Source of the DNA: an uncultured Oscillospiraceae bacterium
GTDB lineage: Bacteria > Bacillota > Clostridia > Oscillospirales > Oscillospiraceae
DNA: 31,213 nt
Reading direction: 5' to 3'
Assembly (NCBI GenBank): GCA_934573935.1
Contig: CAKTMO010000021.1
Span: 1 to 31,213, forward strand
This document shows positions 21,684 to 29,369 of this stretch, piece by piece. The position numbers were made by a program, and so were the translations under genes. Position 1 is the stretch's first letter. Each line of letters begins with the position of its first letter. The notes beneath the pieces were generated by a model. It saw only the letters and a program-made list of their open reading frames with translations. It was not told the origin of the DNA and made no database searches.

Positions 21684-23195
21684 TTGAGCGAATTGCTGCG
21701 AATGGAGCATATCAGCAAGCGGTTCGGCACGTTTTATGCCAACCATGACATCAGCCTGACCGTCAACCGCGGCGAGGTGCTGACGCTGCTGGGAGAGAAC
21801 GGCGCGGGAAAGTCCACGCTGATGAACATCCTGATCGGCCTGTACCAGCCCACGGCGGGTAAGATCTTCCTGGAGGGGAAAGAGGTGCGCATCGAATCCC
21901 CCAGCCAGGCGGTGAAGCTGGGCATCGGCATGGTGCACCAGCACTTCATGCTGGTGGAGGCCATGACCGTTTTTGACAACATCATTCTGGGCGACAAGCA
22001 CGCCAAAGGCGTATTTATCGACCGCGCCGCCCGCCGCAGGGAGATCGAGGAGCTGTCGGAGCGCTACGGTCTGGATGTGCAGCTGGACAAGCTGATCACC
22101 GAGATCTCGGTGGGCGAGCAGCAGCGCACGGAGATCCTGAAGGCGCTGTACCACGGGGCGGAGCTGCTGATCCTGGACGAGCCGTCCGCCGCCCTGACGG
22201 ATATCGAGGTGGAGGGCCTGTTCGCCATTATGCGCAAGCTGATCGGCGAGGGGAAGAGCATCATCTTCATCAGCCACAAGATGCGCGAGGTGCTGCATAT
22301 CTCCGACCGGATCACCATTCTGCGTCTGGGCGAAGTGGTGGGCACCGTCAAGCGGGAGGAGACCGACGGCCAGAAGCTGGCCAACATGATGATCGGCAAG
22401 GAGCTGACCACCTCCCAGTACGAAAAGCGCGACAGCGCCGGCGCCGAGGTGGTGGCCGAGCTGGCGCACGTGGATTACAACAAGGAGCATAAGCACAGCG
22501 GCGTCAACGACATGTCCCTGCAGGTGCGCCGCGGCGAGATCGTGGGCATCGCGGGCGTGGACGGCAACGGTCAGACTCAGCTGGCACAGCTGATCACCGG
22601 CGTCATCGCTCCCCAGGGCGGCACCATCCGCCTGAAGGACAAGCAGGTGGCGGTGTTCGATCCCCACGCCTTCATTCAGGACAGTGTGTCCCACGTGCCG
22701 GAGGATCGAAACGCCCAGGGTCTGGTGGGCGATATGTCCATCGCGGAGAACCTGGTGCTGAAGGAGACCTCCGATCCCCGCTTCAGCAGCGGCCACGGCG
22801 CACTGCTGAAAAAGCGCGCCATCCAGGGCTACGCCGCGGAGATGGTGAAGAAATACGACATTCGCTGCACCTCGGTGGAGCAAAGCGTCCGCAGTTTGTC
22901 CGGCGGCAACCAGCAGAAGGTCATCCTGGCCCGCGAGCTGGAGTCCGATCCGGCGCTGCTGGTGGCGGCGCATCCCACCCGCGGCCTGGACATCGGCGCG
23001 GCCAGCTTTGTCCACGACCAGATGATCGCCGCGCGGGACCGCGGCGTGGGCATCCTGCTCATCAGCGCCGACTTTGATGAGGTATTGGAGATGTCCGACC
23101 GGATCTTAGTATGCTTCGAAGGGCAGATCATGGGGGAATACTCCGGCAAGAATCCGCCCATCGAGGAGATCAGCCTGGCAATGACGGGCAAGTAA
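21684..23195 (+). CDS. Nucleoside ABC transporter, duplicated ATPase (NupA/RbsA-type)
   Basis: This 503-aa protein powers uptake by the two permeases encoded next. It is two fused ATPase domains. The first has Walker A GENGAGKST, signature SVGEQQR and Walker B LLILDEPSAALTD. The second has the degenerate P-loop GVDGNGQTQL and LSGGNQQK, with AAHPTRGLDIGA as its Walker B region, as usual in the sugar/nucleoside CUT2-like family. A TTG start follows AAGGAAGTGA; ATG 21702 is the alternative. The four genes run 21684-26314 with short gaps. Confidence 0.9.
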   Translation: MSELLRMEHISKRFGTFYANHDISLTVNRGEVLTLLGENGAGKSTLMNILIGLYQPTAGKIFLEGKEVRIESPSQAVKLGIGMVHQHFMLVEAMTVFDNIILGDKHAKGVFIDRAARRREIEELSERYGLDVQLDKLITEISVGEQQRTEILKALYHGAELLILDEPSAALTDIEVEGLFAIMRKLIGEGKSIIFISHKMREVLHISDRITILRLGEVVGTVKREETDGQKLANMMIGKELTTSQYEKRDSAGAEVVAELAHVDYNKEHKHSGVNDMSLQVRRGEIVGIAGVDGNGQTQLAQLITGVIAPQGGTIRLKDKQVAVFDPHAFIQDSVSHVPEDRNAQGLVGDMSIAENLVLKETSDPRFSSGHGALLKKRAIQGYAAEMVKKYDIRCTSVEQSVRSLSGGNQQKVILARELESDPALLVAAHPTRGLDIGAASFVHDQMIAARDRGVGILLISADFDEVLEMSDRILVCFEGQIMGEYSGKNPPIEEISLAMTGK

Positions 23196-23210
23196 GGAGG
23201 GAGCTGCAAT

Positions 23211-24278
23211 ATGGAAAAATGGAAACGGTCCCTGGGCAGCTTCGTCGTTCCGCTGCTGTCCATCCTGCTGGCGTTTATCATCGGCGGCATCATCATGGCG
23301 GCGCTGGGTGCCGATCCCTTTGCCGCCGTCAAGTATCTGTTTCAGGGGGCCTTTGGCTCCAAGGCCAACATCGGCACCACGCTGACCAAGGCCACGCCGC
23401 TGCTGTTCACGGCGCTGTGCGCCTGCTTTGCCTATAAGTGCGGCGTGTTCAATCTGGGCGGCGAGGGCCAGTTCCTGATGGGCTCCATTGCCGCGTTCCT
23501 GACGGCGTATTTCACCGGCGCTACCGGCTTTGTCGGCATCGTGCTGGCGCTGCTGGCCGGTACGCTGGCCGGCGGCGTGTGGGGTATGATCCCCGGCGTG
23601 CTGAAGATCACCCGCGGACAGAATGAGATGATCATCTCCATCATGCTGAACTATGTGGCGACGCTGTTTATGGGCGTGCTGTATACCAACTGGATCCGCG
23701 ACGCCAGCGTGCCCCAGACGCCGGCGGTGGACGATCTGGTGAAGCTGCCCCGCGTGATCCCAAGCATGCGTTTTACCTGGGGCTTTGTGATCGCGGTGGC
23801 GGTGGGCCTGATCATGTACTACGTGCTGTTCTGGACCAGCAGCGGCTTCAAGCTGCGGGCGGTGGGCTATAACATGACGGCCAGCCGCTTCAACGGTATC
23901 CAGGTCAAGCGCTGCATGCTGGCCAGCTTCATCGTTTCCGGCGCCATTGCCGGACTGGGTGGCGGCGCGGAGCTGCTGGGCACCCAGTTCCGGCTGATCA
24001 ACGGCTTCGGCGCGGGCTACGGCTTTGACGGCGTAGCCATGGCGCTGATCGGCCAGCTGCATCCCATTGCCACCATGCTGGTGGCCCTGTTCTTCGCGGT
24101 GCTGCGGGTGGGCTCTACCACCATGCAGGCGGCCACCGGCGTTCCCACCAGCGTGTCGGATATCATTCAGGCACTGGTGATCGTGTTCTCCGTGGCCGGT
24201 ATGGCACTGACGAAGCTGCCGGAATTCGAGGCTTGGAAGAACCGGCTGTTCTCCAAGAGAAAGGCGGGTGACAAGTAA
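23211..24278 (+). CDS. Nucleoside ABC transporter permease (first subunit)
   Basis: This 355-aa membrane protein has about eight to ten hydrophobic segments, starting with LSILLAFIIGGIIMAALGA. Motifs typical of BPD_transp_2 permeases are KCGVFNLGGEGQFLMGSIAA and RAVGYNMTASRFNGI. AAGGAGGG precedes ATG 23211. The stop overlaps the next start by one base (TAATG), suggesting coupled translation. It forms the channel together with the following permease. Confidence 0.9.
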   Translation: MEKWKRSLGSFVVPLLSILLAFIIGGIIMAALGADPFAAVKYLFQGAFGSKANIGTTLTKATPLLFTALCACFAYKCGVFNLGGEGQFLMGSIAAFLTAYFTGATGFVGIVLALLAGTLAGGVWGMIPGVLKITRGQNEMIISIMLNYVATLFMGVLYTNWIRDASVPQTPAVDDLVKLPRVIPSMRFTWGFVIAVAVGLIMYYVLFWTSSGFKLRAVGYNMTASRFNGIQVKRCMLASFIVSGAIAGLGGGAELLGTQFRLINGFGAGYGFDGVAMALIGQLHPIATMLVALFFAVLRVGSTTMQAATGVPTSVSDIIQALVIVFSVAGMALTKLPEFEAWKNRLFSKRKAGDK

Positions 24279-25201
24279 TGGATTGGATCTCCAGCTTACT
24301 GTTGGCAACGGTGCGCCTTGCGGTGCCCCTGCTGCTGATCTCGCTGGCGGAGCTGTACGGCCAGCGGGCCGGTATGGTCAATATCGGCCTGGAGGGTCTG
24401 GCCTCCATCGGCGCGCTGGTGGGCTTTCTGGCCTGCTACATCACCGGCTCCAACTGGATCGGCCTGCTGTGCGGCGCACTGGCGGGTCTGGCGGTGAATA
24501 TGATCTACGCCCTGTCCACTGTGACGCTGTGCGCCGACCATACGGTGTACGGCATGGCCATCAACATTTTTGCACCGGCGCTGGCGTCGTTTATCTACCG
24601 CATCTATTTCGGCACCGGCTCCGACCTGAAGCAGATCGTCACCATGCCCAGCATCGCCATTCCCGGGCTGAAGGACATCCCTGTCATCGGGCCGCTGCTG
24701 TTTGACCAGAACCCCATGGTGTATCTGACGCTGCTGCTGGTGGTGTTCACGGCGATCTTCTTCCGCCGTACCCGCGCGGGGCTGAGCTACCGCGCCGTGG
24801 GCGAGCATCCCCAGGCGGCCGCCACGCTGGGCATCAATGTCATCGGCGTGAAGTATCTGGCCTGCGTCATCTGCGGTGCGCTGGCCGGTATGGGCGGCGC
24901 GTACCTGACCACCTGCTATTCCAGCACCTATACCGACGGCATCGTGGCCGGACGCGGCTTCATCGCGCTGGCTGCCGTGATCTTCGGCCGCTGGAACGCG
25001 GTGGGTATCCTGCTGGCCTGCCTGTTCTTCGGCTTCTGCGACGCGCTGCAGATTCGCCTGCAGGTGTCCGGCATCGGCATCCCGTATCAGTTCTTCCAGA
25101 TGATCCCCTATGTGGCCACCGTGGTGGTGCTGAGCGTCATCGGAACACGGCAGGCCGGACCCAAGGCCAACGGCCAGCCCTATCGCCGCGAACAGCGGTA
25201 A
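24278..25201 (+). CDS. Nucleoside ABC transporter permease (second subunit)
   Basis: A 307-aa hydrophobic protein of the same permease family, with GMVNIGLEGLASIGALVGFL and RAVGEHPQAAATLGINVIGV. It overlaps the upstream permease by one base and is followed by the substrate-binding lipoprotein gene. The pair is typical of Bmp-dependent purine or pyrimidine nucleoside importers. Confidence 0.9.
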   Translation: MDWISSLLLATVRLAVPLLLISLAELYGQRAGMVNIGLEGLASIGALVGFLACYITGSNWIGLLCGALAGLAVNMIYALSTVTLCADHTVYGMAINIFAPALASFIYRIYFGTGSDLKQIVTMPSIAIPGLKDIPVIGPLLFDQNPMVYLTLLLVVFTAIFFRRTRAGLSYRAVGEHPQAAATLGINVIGVKYLACVICGALAGMGGAYLTTCYSSTYTDGIVAGRGFIALAAVIFGRWNAVGILLACLFFGFCDALQIRLQVSGIGIPYQFFQMIPYVATVVVLSVIGTRQAGPKANGQPYRREQR

Positions 25202-25208
25202 CAAACGG

Positions 25209-25232
25209 TAATAACGCCTCAGGGCGCTATTA
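25209..25232 (+). promoter_or_regulatory. Weak hairpin before the Bmp lipoprotein gene
   Basis: AATAACGCC and GGCGCTATT nearly pair around a short loop, without a clear T-run. Such intercistronic hairpins often protect or partly separate the highly expressed binding-protein mRNA. Confidence 0.35.
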
Positions 25233-25264
25233 TAAAGAGAATTCTATTTTAGGAGGAAAAAAGA

Positions 25265-26314
25265 ATGAAGAAGTTTCTCGCGCTGCTGCTGGCGCTGGCT
25301 ATGACCCTGTCTCTCGTAGCCTGCGGCGGCAACACCAACACGGACGCCAATCAGGGTGGCGATGACGCCAACACCGACGGCGAGAAGACCTATAAGGTCG
25401 CCATGATCTGCGACTCCAGTATCAACGACGGTGGTTGGGGCGCTGCCTGCTACAACGCCATGGTCAAGGCTGCTGAGGCCAAGAACTGGACCTATGAGGT
25501 CACCGACTCCATCTCTCAGGACGCTTACTACGATTCCATCGTGGCGTACTGCGCACTGGGCTATGACATGATCTATGCCCCCGGCAACCAGTACACCGAC
25601 GCGGTGCTGCAGGCTGCCGAGGAGTATCCCGACATCGCCTTCGCCCTGCTGAACGGCGCTGAGGATACCCCCGCCAAGGCCGTCAACGGCAACGTCTCCT
25701 CTCTGCTGCCCAACGCACAGCAGATCGGCTGGATCGCCGGCGCTCTGGCCGGTCTGATGACCGAGAGCGGCAAGCTGGGCTTCATCGGCGGCATGGAGCT
25801 GGATACCACCAAGGGCAAGATCGCCGGTTTTGAAGAGGCTGCCAAGTATGTCGGCGAGCAGGAAGGCAAGACTGTTGAGCTGCTGCCCGTTCCCTATGCC
25901 AACTCCTTCTCCGACGCCCCCAAGGGCAAGGAGTTCGCCACTGAGCTGATCAGCCAGGGTGCTGACGTGTTCTTCGGCGACGCTTCCGCTGTTGACTCCG
26001 GCGCCCGCGAGGCCATCGACGCCGCCAACACCGCTGCCGGTTCCATCAAGATCTACGACATCGGCCAGCCTGCCGATATCCTGGGTCAGAATCCCTGCAT
26101 CATCTGCTCTCAGGTCACCGATAACGCCGCTATGATCGAGGTCTGCATGGACGCTGTTGTGGCCGGTAACTTCGGCGGCACCACCGTGTTCGGTACCCTG
26201 GAGAACGGCGGCCTGTCCGCCGGTGCCATCAACACCGAGCTGGTTCCCGCTGAGAAGGTGGAGAAGTACAACGCCTATCTGCAGCAGATGATGGACGGCA
26301 CCTTCATGAAGTAA
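25265..26314 (+). CDS. BMP-family nucleoside-binding lipoprotein
   Basis: The 349-aa protein is lipid-anchored at C20 (LSLVACGG) and captures nucleosides outside the membrane for the ABC transporter. The Bmp/PnrA fold is recognisable by MICDSSINDGGWGAACYNAM, the segment YDMIYAPGNQY, NVSSLLPNAQQIGWIAGALA and KLGFIGGMELD. AGGAGG lies upstream. In most operons this gene comes first; here it is last, behind its own leader of about 60 bp, probably allowing separate expression. Confidence 0.92.
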   Translation: MKKFLALLLALAMTLSLVACGGNTNTDANQGGDDANTDGEKTYKVAMICDSSINDGGWGAACYNAMVKAAEAKNWTYEVTDSISQDAYYDSIVAYCALGYDMIYAPGNQYTDAVLQAAEEYPDIAFALLNGAEDTPAKAVNGNVSSLLPNAQQIGWIAGALAGLMTESGKLGFIGGMELDTTKGKIAGFEEAAKYVGEQEGKTVELLPVPYANSFSDAPKGKEFATELISQGADVFFGDASAVDSGAREAIDAANTAAGSIKIYDIGQPADILGQNPCIICSQVTDNAAMIEVCMDAVVAGNFGGTTVFGTLENGGLSAGAINTELVPAEKVEKYNAYLQQMMDGTFMK

Positions 26315-26334
26315 GGTATCGTTCCGCTTACACC

Positions 26335-26367
26335 AAAAACGCCTCCGGCTATGCCGGAGGCGTTTTT
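26335..26367. terminator. Terminator between the Bmp and EFR1 genes
   Basis: AAAAACGCCTCCGGC and GCCGGAGGCGTTTTT pair perfectly around TAT. It can serve both convergent units. Confidence 0.9.
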
Positions 26368-26383
26368 GCATGGGGAAGGATTC

Positions 26384-27133
26384 TCAAAGGGCTTCGAAGT
26401 GATACCGCGGCTTGCCGCGGCTTTTTGTGCCGTACTCGATGGCTGCTGCGGGGCAATAGCAGATACAGGCCATGCAGTGGGTGCAGTTTTTGCCCCAGAG
26501 GGGTTTGCCGTTGGGCAGCGTGATATTGTTGGTGGGGCAGCGGACGGCGCACTGGCCGCAGCCGACGCAGGCGTCGCTGACGGTGAAGGCGTCCGCCTTG
26601 ACGAAGCAGGAATAGAAAATGGGGTTCACCGGCCCGCTCATGAAGCGGTCATAGAGGTTGCTGCGGGGCGGGGGGAAGGGCTGACCGGCGCGGAGGGCGG
26701 CGATGGCGCGGTCGATGTCCGGTTGGGCCTTCGCCACGATCTGCCGCGCCTCCTCCGCCTGGGGGGCGTTGAACATGGCGATATAGTTCTCCGGCATGAT
26801 GATCTGTGCCGTGCCCATGCAGGCGAGGCCCTTCGTCTGGCAGAACCGGTGGTTATAGCTGTCGGCATTGCCGATCTCGCTGCCGCAGGTCATGATGAAC
26901 CATGCCTGCTTTGAGCCGGTCAGCTCCGTTTTCAGCAGCCAGTCCCGCACGATGCGGGGGATGCGCCAGGCGTAGGTGGGTGTGACGATGATAAGGCGTT
27001 CGCCGGTTGCGATGGGGGAGGTGTCGTCCGCCTTGATGGCATCGTTCATGTGCAGCAGCGTATCCCCCAGGGCATCGGCGATGCGCTGGGCCACATAGTT
27101 GCTGTTGCCGGTGCCGGAAAAATAGAAGATCAT
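26384..27133 (-). CDS. EFR1-family flavodoxin-ferredoxin protein
   Basis: This 249-aa electron carrier joins an N-terminal flavodoxin domain (FMN loop YFSGTGNSNYVAQRIA, residues 4-19) to two C-terminal 4Fe-4S clusters (CVGCGQCAVRCP and CTHCMACICYCP). The redox partner is unknown. Its start overlaps the def stop by 4 bp (ATGA), so it is the third gene of a translationally coupled operon. Family members are common in anaerobic Firmicutes. Confidence 0.9.
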   Translation of the reverse strand: MIFYFSGTGNSNYVAQRIADALGDTLLHMNDAIKADDTSPIATGERLIIVTPTYAWRIPRIVRDWLLKTELTGSKQAWFIMTCGSEIGNADSYNHRFCQTKGLACMGTAQIIMPENYIAMFNAPQAEEARQIVAKAQPDIDRAIAALRAGQPFPPPRSNLYDRFMSGPVNPIFYSCFVKADAFTVSDACVGCGQCAVRCPTNNITLPNGKPLWGKNCTHCMACICYCPAAAIEYGTKSRGKPRYHFEAL

Positions 27134-27540
27134 ATCAATACCCCCTCACAGTGGTCGATCTCGTGCTGGATGATCTCCGCCGTGAAGCCGGTGAAGGTTT
27201 TCAGGCGGGTCTGAAGTTTTTCGTTCTGCCACTGTACCTTGATGGTGTGGTAGCGTGTGGCTTTTCGCCTGCCGGTCAGGGACAGGCAGCCCTCCACGGC
27301 CTCATAGGGCTGGGCGCGTTTGATGATGACGGGGTTGAGCATGACCTCATAGCGGCCGTCGTGTTCAAAGGCGATGATGCGTTTGGTGACGCCGATCATG
27401 TTGGCGGCCATGCCCACGCAGCCGTCCCTGTGGGCAATCAGGGTGTCCAGCAGATCCTGCGCCAAGGCAAGGTCGTCCGCCGTGGCGGGCGTGGACTTTT
27501 GGGCGAGGAGGACGGCGTCCTTGCAGATGTCACGGATCAT
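27130..27540 (-). CDS. def: Peptide deformylase-family protein, divergent
   Basis: The three metal-site motifs are present: GCVGMAANMIG (motif 1), EGCLSLTG (motif 2, metal-binding Cys) and QHEIDHCEG (motif 3, HExxH). At 136 aa it is shorter than usual (about 150-200). In motif 1 the glutamine of the standard GxGxAAxQ is replaced by asparagine, so catalysis may differ or be slow. Deformylation of N-formyl-methionine is the family activity. It overlaps hxlR and EFR1 by 4 bp on each side, an unusual partnership. It may be an accessory rather than the housekeeping deformylase. Confidence 0.85.
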   Translation of the reverse strand: MIRDICKDAVLLAQKSTPATADDLALAQDLLDTLIAHRDGCVGMAANMIGVTKRIIAFEHDGRYEVMLNPVIIKRAQPYEAVEGCLSLTGRRKATRYHTIKVQWQNEKLQTRLKTFTGFTAEIIQHEIDHCEGVLI

Positions 27541-27869
27541 AGGGCGGCCTCCTGCCGGGCGTTGGCCCGCTGATAGTCCGTGCCCCAGGCCACCATGGAG
27601 TCCAGGACCGGCTTCAGGCTGTAGCCGGTGGGGGTGAGGGTGTATTCCACCCGCGGCGGCACCTCGGCATAGACCTTGCGGGTGAGGAGGCCCTTGTCCT
27701 CCATATCCCGCAGCTGGGCCGTCAGCACTTTTTGGGTCACGTGGCCGATGGACTTTTTCAGTTCACCGAAGCGGCGGGTGCCGTTCATCAGCTCCCGCAG
27801 GATCAGTACCTTCCATTTGTCGCCGATGAGCAGCAGTGTCGTCTCTACAGGGCAGGCGGGTAATTGCAT
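27537..27869 (-). CDS. HxlR-family winged-helix regulator
   Basis: This 110-aa protein has the HxlR signature, with CPVETTLLLIGDKWKVLILR at residues 5-24 and RRFGELKKSIGHVTQKVLTA, then the wing PPRVEYTLTPTGYSL. Members sense thiol stress or aldehydes through a cysteine near the N-terminus, here C5. ATG 27869 has GGAGG upstream. It heads the operon with def and EFR1, and faces a divergent promoter across a perfect palindrome CACAATATTGTG. Confidence 0.9.
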   Translation of the reverse strand: MQLPACPVETTLLLIGDKWKVLILRELMNGTRRFGELKKSIGHVTQKVLTAQLRDMEDKGLLTRKVYAEVPPRVEYTLTPTGYSLKPVLDSMVAWGTDYQRANARQEAAL

Positions 27870-27915
27870 GGGAAAACCTCCGGTTTGTCCAATAGTATCT
27901 TTTGGGTAACTACGA

Positions 27916-27961
27916 CACAATATTGTGCTTACTTTACGAATGGGCTGTATGGCGTTATTAT
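27916..27961 (+). promoter_or_regulatory. HxlR operator-like palindrome and divergent promoter
   Basis: CACAATATTGTG (27916-27927) is a perfect 12-bp palindrome. TTTACG (27933-27938) and TATTAT (27956-27961) with a 17-bp spacer form a rightward promoter. This layout fits an HxlR protein controlling both directions. Confidence 0.55.
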
Positions 27962-28016
27962 AAGGGCAACGAAAGAGAAATGCAAGCTTTCGAAAAAACT
28001 TTTGGAGGTAACGATC

Positions 28017-28121
28017 ATGAACAAGACGGCTGAGCGCACGGCGGTACTGGACAAGGGCCGCGTGGATGTTTATACTGAGAACGGCATCACTCTGTATGCA
28101 AGTGGTTTCTGCGAGAGGTGA
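28017..28121 (+). pseudogene. 34-codon ORF, probably the stump of an HxlR-regulated gene
   Basis: The frame starts with a good GGAGG site and reads MNKTAERTAVLDKGRVDVYT, then ENGITLYASGFCER before a stop. It sits where the HxlR target gene is expected, behind a good promoter. The sequence looks like the first strand pair of a larger enzyme, not a complete protein. No continuation appears in other frames before the CoiA-like gene, so the rest seems deleted. Confidence 0.5.
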
Positions 28122-28174
28122 GACAGAAGTTGAGTTGCTATAGATAAGAAAAGTGAAGCTAATTTTCGGAGTGA

Positions 28175-28690
28175 TTATAGAAAGAATCGAATTCTATCAC
28201 GCCCCGGCCATACGAGCCGAACTGTGTTGTTTTCATATCCGTCGGCGGTAATCAGAATTCTTTTTTGCTTCTTGCACTCGCAAAAATTAAATATCCAAAT
28301 CAATTTGTAGCCACATTGCATATAGAAAAGCGAGCGGATAATAAACTCGTCTTGAGAAATTGCAGAGTGTTGGAATTCAATTACATATTTAACCTTTTCT
28401 GCTTGAAGTGCAACATCGGCTATATGATACTCTGTGTGTTGAGCATTCCAAATGACTACTTCTTGTGCGGATTTTCTGAAGATGTTCTGCATTTTTGCAT
28501 GCCAAACAGATAGCTTTTCAGTGTACCATGGGTCGCAGCATACACAAGATTTATGTGCAAAATGGTGCGCATTTATATTCCCATGCTTCTGAATCATCAA
28601 ATTGCCGCAAGCAGGGCAATAGTATTTGTCGTCAGGTTTTGCGCTGCCGATATGAATCCGCTCACCATGAACGTTGTTAGCAAAAAACAT
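28175..28690 (-). CDS. CoiA-like protein with nuclease-type core, orphan
   Basis: This 171-aa protein has a zinc-ribbon start (YCPACGNLMIQKHGNINAHH, then FAHKSCVCC). A restriction-endonuclease-like core follows: HIADVAL (Asp), YVIEFQHSAIS (ExQ) and a final YKLIWIF strand. This is the pattern of CoiA-family proteins, which in competent bacteria act in DNA processing during transformation. No other competence genes are near. AGGAGG precedes ATG 28690. Given the scar of an integrative element just to its right, it is more likely accessory cargo than a competence gene. Confidence 0.75.
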   Translation of the reverse strand: MFFANNVHGERIHIGSAKPDDKYYCPACGNLMIQKHGNINAHHFAHKSCVCCDPWYTEKLSVWHAKMQNIFRKSAQEVVIWNAQHTEYHIADVALQAEKVKYVIEFQHSAISQDEFIIRSLFYMQCGYKLIWIFNFCECKKQKRILITADGYENNTVRLVWPGRDRIRFFL

Positions 28691-28822
28691 GGAGCGCCTC
28701 CTAATAAAACACGGTAGAGTATTGGAACTTTCTGACATTTAGTTACTAATATTCATTATACTGTAAATGCTCATAAGTCTCAAGAAGAACAATAATTCTG
28801 GGCAGCCAACTCACCCCCCTGC

Positions 28823-28842
28823 GCCGCAATAGACAAAGAATA
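28823..28842 (+). repeat. Dispersed 20-bp repeat, copy 1
   Basis: GCCGCAATAGACAAAGAATA. Related copies occur at 29202-29221 (one change) and 30511-30530 (two changes). Copies 2 and 3 follow a small inverted repeat ending in GTTGA. Confidence 0.6.
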
Positions 28843-28845
28843 AGA

Positions 28846-28882
28846 AAACCCCCTCTGAAATTAGCAATTTCAGAGGGGGTTT
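28846..28882 (-). terminator. Terminator of the former tRNA-Pro gene
   Basis: Seventeen-bp perfect arms (28846-28862 and 28866-28882) around AGC. On the minus strand it directly follows the CCA end of the tRNA-Pro fragment and ends TTTTCTT. Confidence 0.85.
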
Positions 28883-28926
28883 GGTCCGAGTAGTGCGGCT
28901 CGAACGCACGGTCTCCTGGTCCCAAA
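28882..28926 (-). tRNA. 3' fragment of tRNA-Pro(UGG), att scar of a second element
   Basis: The minus strand reads the anticodon loop TTTGGGA, stem CCAGG, a 5-nt variable loop, the T-arm GTGCG-TTCGAGC-CGCAC, the acceptor strand TACTCGG, A and CCA. Nothing resembling the 5' half (D-arm, acceptor 5' strand) precedes the loop. It is therefore not a functional tRNA but the duplicated 3' end left at an attachment site. Confidence 0.85.
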
Positions 28927-29040
28927 CTTATCGGGAATACTTTTTCCGCTCGTTTATAGCGGTTTTCGGCGCTTTTTAATTTGTTTCACTTACTCTTTGA
29001 CGCTCTTATCTCCGCTGTTTCCGGGTGTTCCAGAGCCGTC

Positions 29041-29062
29041 TGTGGTAATCTATGTGGTCAAA
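29041..29062 (-). repeat. Arm-type-like repeats beside the tRNA-Pro scar
   Basis: On the minus strand TTTGACCACATAG is followed after 12 bp by a degenerate copy with ACCACA. Motif and period match the arm sites of the tRNA-Ser element. Confidence 0.5.
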
Positions 29063-29118
29063 AACGCTTCCCGCCCGGTTTCCGGTGAAGATTCACCGGT
29101 GCCGGACGGGAAGCGTTT
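29062..29118. terminator. Long nested hairpin at the element end
   Basis: AAACGCTTCCCG (29062-29073) pairs with CGGGAAGCGTTT (29107-29118). Inner CCGG/CCGG and CCGGTGAA/TTCACCGG stems continue the structure. It may insulate the element from chromosomal transcription. Confidence 0.75.
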
Positions 29119-29199
29119 CTCATTGCTGTGTGGTCTGTATTGTAACTCTGAGCAGACGGTTATGCAAGTTGTTTCTGCGAAAGCGGCAGCTCAAATGTT

Positions 29200-29221
29200 G
29201 AGCCGCAATAAACAAAGAATA
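29200..29221 (+). repeat. Dispersed 20-bp repeat, copy 2
   Basis: AGCCGCAATAAACAAAGAAT preceded by the small inverted repeat GCTCAA-atg-TTGAGC (29189-29203). Confidence 0.6.
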
Positions 29222-29267
29222 GGCGGGAAGATAGGCAGAGGTACTTTTCTTACTCTCTGAGTATAAA

Positions 29268-29350
29268 TCCCTTAATACAGACATAATAGTAAGGAATTTA
29301 AGGCACAATCCATTGACTATTCCCTTATTTTGCGTTATTATTTAAGGGAA
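29268..29350 (+). promoter_or_regulatory. Fic promoter with two matching operator palindromes
   Basis: TTGACT (29313-29318) and TATTAT (29336-29341) have a 17-bp spacer. TTCCCTTA (29320-29327) and TAAGGGAA (29343-29350) form an inverted repeat with 15-nt spacing over the -10. A second, less perfect pair CCCTTA/TAAGGA (29269-29274 and 29290-29295) has the same 15-nt spacing. A dimeric repressor, perhaps Fic's own winged helix, probably binds both. Confidence 0.65.
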
Positions 29351-29369
29351 AACAAATGGAGGTGAGGGA

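Larger units (their letters stand above)
28927..29267. other. End region of a second integrative element
   Basis: No supported gene. It contains 12-bp-period arm-like repeats (29041-29062), a long nested hairpin (29062-29118) and a dispersed repeat (29200-29221). The opposite end of the element should lie to the right of the window. Confidence 0.5.

Noticed and set aside
20025..23015. A 996-codon minus-strand open frame
   Set aside because: It is antisense to dinB and the transporter ATPase, rich in His/Gln/Leu from GC-rich codons, with no domain. The plus-strand genes explain the region.
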